Shown piece by piece: positions 1 to 5,892 of a DNA stretch of 5,920 bases. Made by a program: the position numbers and the translations under genes. The DNA comes from Verrucomicrobiota bacterium (GTDB lineage: Bacteria > Verrucomicrobiota > Verrucomicrobiia > Limisphaerales > JAGWYX01), in assembly GCA_018969165.1 (NCBI GenBank), contig JAGWYX010000283.1, positions 1-5,920 on the forward strand, in the 5' to 3' direction. Within the stretch, counting starts at the first letter, position 1. Every line of letters begins with the position of its first letter. The notes under the pieces are model-generated. The model was not told the origin of the DNA. It searched no databases and saw nothing but the letters and a program-made list of their open reading frames with translations.

Positions 1-1
1 C

Positions 2-1651
2 ACGACGGTGGGCGGGGTGACGGTCAACTACATCGCCAAGTGGGACGGGCACAATTGGAGCGCCTTGGGCTCGGGAATGGGGGGAGTCGGCCCTCCGACC
101 TCCCCTGACTTCCCTTCTGTGAATGCCCTGGCAGTGTCGGGTACTAACCTGTACGCAGGAGGCTACTTCACGACGGCTGGCGCGGTCGCGGCCAACTTCA
201 TCGCTAAGTGGGACGGGAACAAGTGGAGCGCGCTCGGCTCGGGGATTGGTGGTGCACATCCCCTGGTGCTGGCGTTGGCGGTGTCAGGTAGCGACGTCTA
301 TGCGGGCGGCTCTTTCACGACCGCAGGTGGGATGGCAGCCAATTACATCGCCAAATGGGACGGGCAGAGTTGGAACACGCTCGGCTCGGGAATGAACGGT
401 AATGTGTATGCATTGGCGGCATGGGGCACCAACTTGTATGCGGGGGGCGCGTTCACGACGGCGGACGGGGTTGCAGCCAATAATGTCGCTCAATGGGACG
501 GGAGCGATTGGCGCGCGCTGGGCTTGGGGATGAACGGCGGCGTGGCTGCCCTGGCGGTGTCGGACAACAACCTGTATGCGGGGGGGTGGTTCACCAGCGC
601 GGGGGGGATCGTGGCCAACAATATCGCCATGTGGGACGGCAGCACTTGGAACGGGCTAGGCTCGGGGATCAGCGGCGTATCGCAAGGGAAAGGAGACGGT
701 GGAATTCTCCCGCCCCCGTTGGCTCCCTACGTGAGTACCTTGGCGGTGTCGGGTGGGAATCTGTACGTGGGAGGCTTGTTCACTCGGGCCGGCGGCGTGG
801 TGGCCAACGGCATCGCCAAATGGGACGGGAACAACTGGAGTGCGCTCGGCTCAGGAATGAACGGCGGTGTGAAGGCGCTGGCAATATCAGACAGCAACCT
901 GTACGCAGGGGGCATTTTCACGACGGCGGGTGAGGTCTCTGTCAACTCAATCGCCAAATGGGATGGGAGCAATTGGAGCGGACTCGGATCGGGGATGAGT
1001 AGCTCTTCACCGCTGTTTCCTCCCATGGTGCTGGCGCTGGCGGTGTCCGGTAGCGACTTGTATGTTGGGGGCGCTTTTGCCACAGCGGGCGGCGTACCGG
1101 CCACCAATATCGCCAAGTGGGATGGGACCAACTGGGGCGCGTTGGGCTTGGGAATGAATGGCTCTGTGGGCGCCTTAGCAGTATCGGGCGGCGACTTGTA
1201 TGCGGGCGGCCTTTTCACGGCGGCGGGGAACGTACCGGCCAGTTACATCGCTAAATGGGATGGAACCAGTTGGAGCGCGTTGGGCTCGGGGGTGGGTTGG
1301 ATTTCTTCCTTTGTGGAGGCGCTGAGGACATCCGGCAGCGACCTGTACGTAGGCGGCGTGTTCGCGACGGCAGGAGGAAAGGTGTCGGAATACCTCGCCA
1401 GGGCGGTCCTCGGTGACGCCCCGGGTTACAACCAGCTTCGCGGCACACTCTTGCCCGGAGGCGCAACCCAGTTCTGCTATGTCGGCGATCCAACCACCAA
1501 CTACGCCCTGGACCGCACTTTCGAGCTGACGCCCCCAATCAGTTGGGTTGGCTTGCAGACCAACTCCATGACGGTCAGCGGCGTCCTGCTCTTCACCAAC
1601 ACCCCCGCTACCGGGACGAACAACTTCTGGCGCGTTCGCTCCGTGCCGTGA
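2..1651 (+). CDS. Partial WDG/GGxFT repeat protein, probable secreted beta-propeller with C-terminal tail domain
   Basis: The reading frame is open from the first bases: codons 2-7 read Thr-Thr and continue the repeat consensus FTTAGGV. The gene therefore starts upstream, and the GTG at 8 is not a real start. Nine WDGxxW motifs are visible (W codons at 41, 209, 356, 494, 632, 821, 959, 1118, 1256), each followed by LGxGM/I, ALAVSG, LYAGGxFTTAGG and NxIAKW. The repeat length of 46 residues or more, with glycine pairs and a conserved Trp, resembles kelch-like blades and the repeats of fungal Rax2. Beta-propeller structure is an inference. The last blade has lost its WDG motif (YLARAVLG near 1390-1412). 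About 78 residues follow (1415-1648), ending NNFWRVRSVP, a tail type I recall from large extracellular verrucomicrobial proteins. No membrane segment or catalytic motif is visible. The likely role is binding or scaffolding at the surface or outside the cell. The ligand is unknown, and the signal peptide would be upstream of the window. Confidence 0.88.
   Translation, partial: TTVGGVTVNYIAKWDGHNWSALGSGMGGVGPPTSPDFPSVNALAVSGTNLYAGGYFTTAGAVAANFIAKWDGNKWSALGSGIGGAHPLVLALAVSGSDVYAGGSFTTAGGMAANYIAKWDGQSWNTLGSGMNGNVYALAAWGTNLYAGGAFTTADGVAANNVAQWDGSDWRALGLGMNGGVAALAVSDNNLYAGGWFTSAGGIVANNIAMWDGSTWNGLGSGISGVSQGKGDGGILPPPLAPYVSTLAVSGGNLYVGGLFTRAGGVVANGIAKWDGNNWSALGSGMNGGVKALAISDSNLYAGGIFTTAGEVSVNSIAKWDGSNWSGLGSGMSSSSPLFPPMVLALAVSGSDLYVGGAFATAGGVPATNIAKWDGTNWGALGLGMNGSVGALAVSGGDLYAGGLFTAAGNVPASYIAKWDGTSWSALGSGVGWISSFVEALRTSGSDLYVGGVFATAGGKVSEYLARAVLGDAPGYNQLRGTLLPGGATQFCYVGDPTTNYALDRTFELTPPISWVGLQTNSMTVSGVLLFTNTPATGTNNFWRVRSVP
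41..1402 (+). repeat. Nine tandem coding repeats, base unit 138 bp (46 codons)
   Basis: Measured from one WDG codon triplet to the next, the units are 168, 147, 138, 138, 189, 138, 159 and 138 bp, and the ninth, degenerate unit is about 147 bp. All differences are multiples of three. Four units have exactly 46 codons; the longer ones carry 3, 7, 10 or 17 extra codons, always between LGSGM/I and ALAVSG. The units are clearly related at DNA level (for example atcgccaartgggaygg recurs) but differ at many third positions, so this is an old coding repeat rather than a recent expansion. A further partial unit precedes position 41. Confidence 0.9.
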
Positions 1652-1773
1652 AACTAAACAATCGGTCGCTCGCGGGACTGCGGTGAGCCGCTGTCAGAAA
1701 TCCTTAGCCGGGCACCGAAACCCTTGAAAGAATCCGCCCAAATCCTTTTGCGCATCGAACCCGGGAACCTCCC

Positions 1774-1790
1774 TCTCCCCCATCGGGAGA
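1774..1790. repeat. Small C/G hairpin in spacer
   Basis: tctccc (1774-1779) and gggaga (1785-1790) form a perfect 6-bp stem around the loop ccatc. It resembles the ccctctccc...gggaga intergenic palindromes common in high-GC bacterial genomes. Its function is unknown; it could add to termination downstream of the repeat-protein gene. Confidence 0.4.
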
Positions 1791-1796
1791 CAGGAG

Positions 1797-1825
1797 CGGG
1801 GTGACGGAGCGCTTGGGTTACCCCG
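1797..1825 (+). terminator. Hairpin, candidate terminator for the repeat-protein gene
   Basis: cggggtgac (1797-1805) pairs with gttaccccg (1817-1825) over nine base pairs, one of them G-T, around an 11-base loop. It lies about 145 bp after the stop codon at 1651, between convergent genes. There is no T-run after the stem, so a classic Rho-independent terminator is not proven. It may instead be an intergenic palindrome or an RNA-stabilising 3' structure. Confidence 0.35.
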
Positions 1826-1920
1826 AGAGTCTCGCGCAAGCCATTGGAAATCAAGAGACTGACCATTTTGCGAAGTGGTGGTCCGAAGGGCTGGGGGTAT
1901 CCGTGGGAAGGTTCGACACA

Positions 1921-1946
1921 AATGTCAAATGATGAGATTTGACCCC
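1921..1946 (-). repeat. REP/RAYT-like motif, inverted relative to the copy at 5893
   Basis: Read on the minus strand this is ggggtcaaatctc followed by atcatttgaca. It matches the sequence starting at 5893 (ggggtcagatctc, then gacatttgata) at 20 of the first 24 positions, in opposite orientation. Motifs of the type ggggtcagatctcgacattt are, as I recall, common around REP-associated tyrosine transposases (RAYT, IS200-like Y1 family) and as stray intergenic copies. No transposase gene is in the window, so this would be an orphan copy. It lies 149 bp beyond the MetE-like stop, pointing in that gene's direction of transcription. Confidence 0.6.
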
Positions 1947-1960
1947 ACGGATGGAGGAGC

Positions 1961-1976
1961 GCGGCGTTTGCGCCGC
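1961..1976. repeat. Perfect 6-bp hairpin with TTTG loop
   Basis: gcggcg (1961-1966), loop tttg, cgccgc (1971-1976). The surrounding ggagcgcggcg...cgccgcttcactt is of a kind I recall as a dispersed intergenic palindrome in verrucomicrobial genomes; this is not verified here. It lies 3' of both convergent genes and could act as a transcription-end or mRNA-stability element. Confidence 0.5.
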
Positions 1977-1996
1977 TTCACTTCGGCCGTTCGACC

Positions 1997-2084
1997 CGCG
2001 CCTCGCTTATAAATTCATTGCGACCCCAAACGCAGCCAAGCAACCGCGGCCCAAAACTTGATCTGGCCGCAATGAGTTCTCGGG
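1997..2084 (+). repeat. Compound inverted-repeat element, copy 1
   Basis: The left arm begins CGCGCCTCGCTTATA (1997-2011) and continues aattcattgcg (2012-2022). The right arm cgcaatgagtt (2068-2078) is its reverse complement at 10 of 11 positions, with the odd one a possible G-T pair, and is followed by ctcggg. The same arrangement occurs at 3490-3596: a CGCGCCTCGCTCATA arm, a spacer, then an inverted arm ending in ctctcg. The two copies lie in the same orientation on either side of the MetE-like gene. The element does not code for anything. Confidence 0.55.
2046..2070 (-). terminator. Hairpin 25 bp beyond the MetE-like stop codon, possible terminator
   Basis: gcggcc (2046-2051) and ggccgc (2065-2070) form a perfect 6-bp stem around a 13-base loop. 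Its nearness to the minus-strand stop codon suggests a transcript-end structure. It shares bases 2068-2070 with the longer 2012-2022/2068-2078 stem, so the two foldings compete. No clear T-run follows on the minus strand. Confidence 0.3.
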
Positions 2085-2094
2085 TTCAAGGGCG

Positions 2095-3345
2095 CTACCG
2101 GAGCGGCTTGAGATGGGTGAAGGGCTCGGCGTCGGGGAGTTGGTCCCAGGCCAGCTTCTCGTCCCCGGCGGGAACGTAGCGCTCGGGCAAACCGAGTTCC
2201 TTGAGCACAATATTTCGGGCCATCGGGATGGCGACGGTCTTGTAGAACGCCAGGTGCCGATTGAACCCTTGCCGGCCAAATCCGCAGTCGGTGGACAGGA
2301 CGAGTTTGTCCGCCGGGATATGTTTCAGGCACCGTCGAATCCGCTCCGCCACCACGTCCGGAAAATCCGCCTGCAGGGTGCGATGGCTGATGACTCCGAC
2401 GGCGATCTTCTTCTTGAGCGAATTGCGGTAGCGATCAAACAGCGCCAGTTCGCGGAAACCATTCTCGGTGGCCTCGATCGTCCAAACGTCGCCCTTGAGC
2501 CGTTCGAGGTAAATCTCCAGGGAATTGGCGTAAGACTCGTCACTGAAAACCTTTTGCATGTTGGGATTGCCCCAGCAGGTGTGAATCCAGACCTCGACGC
2601 CCTCCAGGCCCTCCACCTCACGGTTGAAGGCGTCCACGAGGAAATTGATGAAATCCTTCTGGTCCGGATTATAACGGGCCATGAAATGGAGGGTGGGTTC
2701 CTCGATCTGAATGACCCGACAGCCGGCGGCGGCCAGTTGGCGCAACTCACGGTTCATCGCCTCGGCCATGTCCCAGATCAACTGGCGTTTGTCGTCGAGC
2801 TGGTAATGGGGGGTGTGGCTGTCCAGAAAGAAGGCCAGGACCTGGGCCGAGCAGGTGCCGAACTTCACCGGCTTGCCGGCGGCGGCGGCCGGCTGCTGGG
2901 CCATGCGCCAGATCTTGGCGTATTCCAGCGGGTTCTTCGGATCGTGCTCGACCCGGCCGGTCACCCGCGGCCAGCGCCAGGTTTTATAAATGGAATCGAG
3001 CATGGTGCCGACCGGGTAGGACAGCAGCGGCGAGCGCGTCTTCTCGGTCTGGAGTTCCTCGTGCTCGAACCCCTTCCAGCGCTGGAGCGGGTAATGATGC
3101 CACGATCGCCCGGCGACATCCTCGTCCAGATGATAATCGCCAGTGGTCAGGACATCCAGACCCGCGCGGATCTGGTCCGAGATGACCACCGCCAGGGCAT
3201 CGGAAAACTGTTCTCGATACCAGGGGTCCATCATCGCCGTATCCAGCGGGCGACCCCAGAGGTTGACGTTGTACCACCGCGGACGCGGCCAGGAACCGGT
3301 CACGGTGGCGGGGAGCATGAGATTGTGCGTAGCGGTCAGTGCCAT
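2095..3345 (-). CDS. MetE-like zinc methyltransferase (cobalamin-independent methionine synthase C-terminal domain family)
   Basis: This 416-residue cytoplasmic protein resembles the C-terminal catalytic barrel of MetE, without the N-terminal half of the roughly 750-residue classical enzyme. TGSWPRP (residues 16-22) matches the N-terminal GSFPQT-type homocysteine loop. IEEPTLH (214-220) matches the MetE DEPALRE strand. HTCWGN gives His255 and Cys257, IEATENG gives Glu291, and STDCGFG gives Cys354. Together these match the H-x-C...E...C zinc site of MetE with similar spacing. The expected chemistry is zinc-activated thiolate attack on a methyl or alkyl donor. By analogy with short 'core' and archaeal MetE proteins, the donor may be a corrinoid protein or another methyl compound rather than methyltetrahydrofolate, so I give no gene symbol. 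Epoxyalkane:CoM-transferase-like enzymes belong to the same superfamily and remain an alternative. The ATG at 3345 gives the longest plausible start. It has no clear Shine-Dalgarno, nor does the next ATG at residue 10. It is divergent from the hydrolase gene. Confidence 0.88.
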   Translation of the reverse strand: MALTATHNLMLPATVTGSWPRPRWYNVNLWGRPLDTAMMDPWYREQFSDALAVVISDQIRAGLDVLTTGDYHLDEDVAGRSWHHYPLQRWKGFEHEELQTEKTRSPLLSYPVGTMLDSIYKTWRWPRVTGRVEHDPKNPLEYAKIWRMAQQPAAAAGKPVKFGTCSAQVLAFFLDSHTPHYQLDDKRQLIWDMAEAMNRELRQLAAAGCRVIQIEEPTLHFMARYNPDQKDFINFLVDAFNREVEGLEGVEVWIHTCWGNPNMQKVFSDESYANSLEIYLERLKGDVWTIEATENGFRELALFDRYRNSLKKKIAVGVISHRTLQADFPDVVAERIRRCLKHIPADKLVLSTDCGFGRQGFNRHLAFYKTVAIPMARNIVLKELGLPERYVPAGDEKLAWDQLPDAEPFTHLKPLR

Positions 3346-3362
3346 AGATGCATTGGATTTTG

Positions 3363-3398
3363 GACGGAGCCAAGCTGCTCCCGTTCCCAGCCTCCGTC
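3363..3398 (-). promoter_or_regulatory. Leader hairpin just upstream of the MetE-like start
   Basis: gacggag (3363-3369) pairs with ctccgtc (3392-3398) over seven base pairs. Inside it, gctg (3374-3377) pairs with cagc (3388-3391), leaving a four-base bulge (3370-3373) and a ten-base loop. On the minus strand the structure ends 17 bases before the ATG at 3345, where a 5' leader would be expected. It does not match a SAM or cobalamin riboswitch as far as I can see. It could be a regulatory leader, a protein-binding palindrome or chance in GC-rich DNA. Confidence 0.35.
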
Positions 3399-3411
3399 AA
3401 GCCCGATGCGC

Positions 3412-3501
3412 GAGCGAGGCGCGCCTCAGACCTCGAGTCAGCGTTGTCATGCATCTTCGCTGCTTCTTATCCGACGTCAGTTTTCTCCGCGCGCCTCGCT
3501 C
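3412..3501. repeat. 13-bp perfect inverted repeat with embedded 12-bp palindrome
   Basis: gagcgaggcgcgc (3412-3424) is the exact reverse complement of gcgcgcctcgctc (3489-3501), with 64 bases between the arms. The left arm overlaps a perfect 12-bp palindrome, gaggcgcgcctc (3416-3427). The right arm is shared with the element at 3490-3596, so it can pair in two directions. It lies in the divergent spacer, upstream of both genes. Confidence 0.6.
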
Positions 3502-3596
3502 ATAGAGTCCTTGAGGCGATAAATACAGACCGGGAAAGAGACGCCGAAACTTGACTTGATGACAGCGAGTTTCACGGTTCAAGGACTCTCGCGAGG
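3490..3596 (+). repeat. Compound inverted-repeat element, copy 2
   Basis: The left arm reads CGCGCCTCGCTCATA (3490-3504) and runs on to agtccttgag. agagtccttga (3504-3514) is the perfect reverse complement of tcaaggactct (3579-3589). cctcgc (3494-3499) also pairs with gcgagg (3591-3596), so about 17 positions match across a small indel. The arms are 64 bases apart. The CGCGCCTCGCT(T/C)ATA motif matches copy 1 (1997-2011) at 14 of 15 bases. Confidence 0.6.
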
Positions 3597-3602
3597 ATTC
3601 TC

Positions 3603-3631
3603 TTCGCACCGTGGCCGGTTCTTGCTACACT
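3603..3631 (+). promoter_or_regulatory. Tentative promoter for the hydrolase gene
   Basis: tgctacact (3623-3631) resembles an extended -10 (TGnTATAAT, with TACACT as the hexamer). ttcgca (3603-3608), 17 bases upstream, matches TTGACA at four of six positions. If it is used, transcription would begin within a few bases of the ATG at 3640, giving a nearly leaderless mRNA. That would fit the absence of a Shine-Dalgarno sequence there. This is weak motif evidence only. Confidence 0.2.
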
Positions 3632-3639
3632 CGGCCGCT

Positions 3640-5877
3640 ATGACCACTTATCCTACCGCTTCGGCGCGGACGTCTCTGCGCCGCGCCAATCTCCTCCCCT
3701 GGCCATTGGCGCTGGCCGTCCTGGTCCTCGTGGGCTTCAGCACACCGGTGTCGTCAGCCGAGGTCCCGCGCGTGCTTGCGCCCGGGACGCTGCCGAAGGA
3801 CGCGCGGCTTGAGCCGTTGAAAGACCTGGACGGTTACTTTCCGTTCACGCCGTCACCCACGCCCGAAGAATGGGCCAAGCGCGCCGCGCGCGTCCGCCGC
3901 CAGTTGCTCGTGGCCCTCGGCCTGTGGCCGATGCCGACCAAGTCCCCCCTGAACGCCGTGATCCACGGCAAGATCGATCTCGGGGATTACACGGTGGAGA
4001 AAGTCTGTTTTGAGAGCCTCCCCGGCTTCTACGTCACCGGCAGCCTGTTCCGGCCCAAGGGGCGCAGCGGTCGGCTCCCCGGCGTGCTTTGCCCGCACGG
4101 ACACTGGGAGGACGGCCGCTTCTACGATGTCGGGCCGGAGCGGATTCGGGCCCAGATCGTCGCCGGCGAAGAACGGTTCGAGAACGGCGGCCGCAATCCG
4201 CTCCAGTCGCGCTGCGTGCAACTGGCGCGCATGGGTTGCGTGGTGTTCCACTACGACATGATCGGCTACGCGGACAGCCAGCAGATTCCGCAATCCCTGG
4301 CGCACGGCTTTGCCAAACAACGGCCCGAGATGAACACGCTCCAAAACTGGGGCCTGTTCAGTCCGCAAGCCGAAGAACACCTCCAAAGCGTCATGGGCCT
4401 GCAGACCTTCGACTCGATCCGGGCCCTGGATTTTCTGATCAGTTTGCCCGACGTAGATCCGGACCGGATCGCGGTCACCGGGGCTAGCGGCGGCGGCACG
4501 CAGACTTTCGTCCTCTGTGCCATTGACCCGCGACCCGCGGTGGCGTTCCCGGCGGTGATGGTCTCGACCGCGATGCAGGGCGGGTGCACCTGTGAGAACG
4601 CCTGCGACCTGCGCGTCCGCACCGGCAACGTCGAATTCGCCGCCCTGTTCGCGCCCAAACCCCTGGGCATGACGGCCGCCAACGATTGGACCAAGGAAAT
4701 GCCGACCAAAGGATTCCCAGAATTGAAACGTCATTTCGCCATGCTTGGCGCGCCGGAGAACGTCCAACTCACACCACTCCTGCAGTTCGGACACAACTAC
4801 AACTATGTCAGCCGCGCGGCGATGTATCGTTGGCTGAACCAGCACCTCAAGCTCGGCTACCACGACCCGATCGTCGAACAGGATTATCCGCGACTGACCG
4901 GCGCCGAGTTGACCGTCTGGGACGCCAGGCATCCCCGGCCCGAAGGCGGCCCTGACCTCGAGCGTAAATTGCTGCGGTGGCTCACCGATGACGCCCGAAC
5001 ACAATTGGCCCAGGACCAAGATTCCCTGGACCGGTTCCGCCAAATCTTCGGCGGCGCGGTGGACGTGTTGATCGGGCGCAGCTTGTCCGAGGTTGGTCCG
5101 GTGGAGTGGAATATCAAGACCAAGACCGATCGCGGCGATTACCTCCAGATGAGCGGCTTGCTGCGCAACATCGCCCACCGCGAAGAACTGCCGATTGTGT
5201 TCCTTTATCCCAAACAATGGCAGGGGCAGACCGTTATCTGGCTCACCGGCAACGGTAAGGCCGGCCTCTACGACGCCGACGGCTCCGTCAGGCCCGAAAT
5301 CCAAAAACTACTCCAGGCCCGTGCCACCGTGGTTGGTGTGGACTTGTTCGAACAAGGCGAGTTCCTGGCCGACGGCAATGGAGTGGCCGAAACCCGGCGG
5401 GTCAGGAATCCCCGCGAAGCCGCCGCTTACACCTATGGCTACAACGACACGCTGTTTGCGCAACGCGTCGATGACATCCTGACCGTCATCTCCTACGTCA
5501 AACACAGCGAGCGGACCTCGAAGGAAATTGATCTGGCTGGCCTCGACGGCGCCGGGCCGTGGGCCGCCGCGGCGCGGGCGCAAGCCGGGGCAGCGGTGGG
5601 GCGAGCGGCCGTGGACACCGGCGGGTTTCGGTTCGGCAAAATCCAGGCGATCCACGACGTGAACTTCCTGCCCGGCGGGGCCAAGTATGGCGATCTACCC
5701 GGCCTGCTGGCGCTGGGCGTGCCGGGCAGACTATGGCTGGCCGGCGAAGGTGCGGAGCCGCCGGCCCTGCTGAAGCGCCTCTACGCCCTGGCCGACGCCG
5801 GCCCCAATCTGATGGTATTCAGGGGCGCCGGCGATCAGGTTGCCGCGGGGGCCGCCGCGTGGCTGGCCGCTCCCTAA
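3640..5877 (+). CDS. Exported acetyl-xylan-esterase-like alpha/beta hydrolase with degenerate second hydrolase half
   Basis: I chose the ATG at 3640 (745 residues) because it begins a good signal peptide: Arg14-Arg15, a hydrophobic core at about 18-37, then VSSA with likely cleavage after Ala40. Earlier starts at 3556 (TTG) and 3559 (ATG) would put 27-28 poorly structured residues ahead of it and run through the inverted repeat at 3579-3596. The first half is a complete alpha/beta hydrolase. It has LPGVLCPHGHW (HGH at 153-155, oxyanion region), nucleophile elbow GASGGG with Ser283, probable acid Asp349 in AANDW, and His385 in FGHNYN. Cys316, Cys318 and Cys322 form an unusual CTCENAC cluster. 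From about residue 510 a second fold-like half follows (IVFLYP, VIWLTGNG, VVGVDLF, then GLDGAG), where Asp636 stands where a nucleophile serine would be. The likely role is hydrolysing esters of plant or algal polysaccharides, or other esters, in the periplasm or outside the cell; the substrate is not determined. The gene is not co-transcribed with a visible neighbour. Confidence 0.85.
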   Translation: MTTYPTASARTSLRRANLLPWPLALAVLVLVGFSTPVSSAEVPRVLAPGTLPKDARLEPLKDLDGYFPFTPSPTPEEWAKRAARVRRQLLVALGLWPMPTKSPLNAVIHGKIDLGDYTVEKVCFESLPGFYVTGSLFRPKGRSGRLPGVLCPHGHWEDGRFYDVGPERIRAQIVAGEERFENGGRNPLQSRCVQLARMGCVVFHYDMIGYADSQQIPQSLAHGFAKQRPEMNTLQNWGLFSPQAEEHLQSVMGLQTFDSIRALDFLISLPDVDPDRIAVTGASGGGTQTFVLCAIDPRPAVAFPAVMVSTAMQGGCTCENACDLRVRTGNVEFAALFAPKPLGMTAANDWTKEMPTKGFPELKRHFAMLGAPENVQLTPLLQFGHNYNYVSRAAMYRWLNQHLKLGYHDPIVEQDYPRLTGAELTVWDARHPRPEGGPDLERKLLRWLTDDARTQLAQDQDSLDRFRQIFGGAVDVLIGRSLSEVGPVEWNIKTKTDRGDYLQMSGLLRNIAHREELPIVFLYPKQWQGQTVIWLTGNGKAGLYDADGSVRPEIQKLLQARATVVGVDLFEQGEFLADGNGVAETRRVRNPREAAAYTYGYNDTLFAQRVDDILTVISYVKHSERTSKEIDLAGLDGAGPWAAAARAQAGAAVGRAAVDTGGFRFGKIQAIHDVNFLPGGAKYGDLPGLLALGVPGRLWLAGEGAEPPALLKRLYALADAGPNLMVFRGAGDQVAAGAAAWLAAP

Positions 5878-5892
5878 TCCCGTCTCGCCTAC

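Larger units (their letters stand above)
1652..2094. other. Convergent intergenic spacer, 443 bp, repeat- and hairpin-rich
   Basis: This stretch separates the 3' ends of the repeat-protein gene (+) and the MetE-like gene (-). I see no credible gene in it: the short reading frames across 1654-1921 and 2007-2332 have no recognisable protein features. It holds at least five palindromic or repeat structures, listed separately: hairpins at 1774-1790, 1797-1825, 1961-1976 and 2046-2070, a REP/RAYT-like motif at 1921-1946, and a compound inverted-repeat element at 1997-2084. No promoter is expected here, and the structures would suit transcription termination from both sides. Confidence 0.7.

Noticed and set aside
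727..1218. 163-codon minus-strand frame inside the repeat gene
   Set aside because: Its periodic Pro/Ala/Ser sequence is simply the reverse reading of the 46-codon repeats.
41..1402. CRISPR-like array from regularly spaced identical motifs
   Set aside because: The repeats are in one open frame, diverge mainly at third codon positions and vary by multiples of three; they are protein repeats.
1654..1921. Short minus-strand frames in the convergent spacer
   Set aside because: They overlap each other and the hairpins, lack recognisable motifs, and would be antisense to the readthrough end of the repeat gene.
3346..3410. SAM or cobalamin riboswitch ahead of the MetE-like gene
   Set aside because: Only about 50-60 bases and one bulged hairpin are available, with no conserved riboswitch core that I can recognise.
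2113..3522. 469-codon open frame on the + strand opposite the MetE-like gene
   Set aside because: It is a reverse-strand shadow in GC-rich codons. The minus-strand protein has a full set of MetE motifs, while the + frame shows no recognisable domain and overlaps the gene completely.
3556..3639. Upstream TTG (3556) or ATG (3559) start for the hydrolase
   Set aside because: It would bury the signal peptide 27-28 residues inside and would translate one arm of an inverted repeat. The ATG at 3640 gives a normal signal peptide.
3679..3700. Twin-arginine (Tat) export signal in the hydrolase
   Set aside because: Arg14-Arg15 are present, but the residues around them (LRRANL) lack most of the S/T-RR-x-F-L-K consensus; an ordinary Sec-type signal is more likely.
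3853..5304. 483-codon open frame on the - strand opposite the hydrolase gene
   Set aside because: The + strand protein carries a signal peptide, nucleophile elbow and other hydrolase motifs. The antisense frame is Gly/Ala/Val/Arg-rich, without recognisable features.
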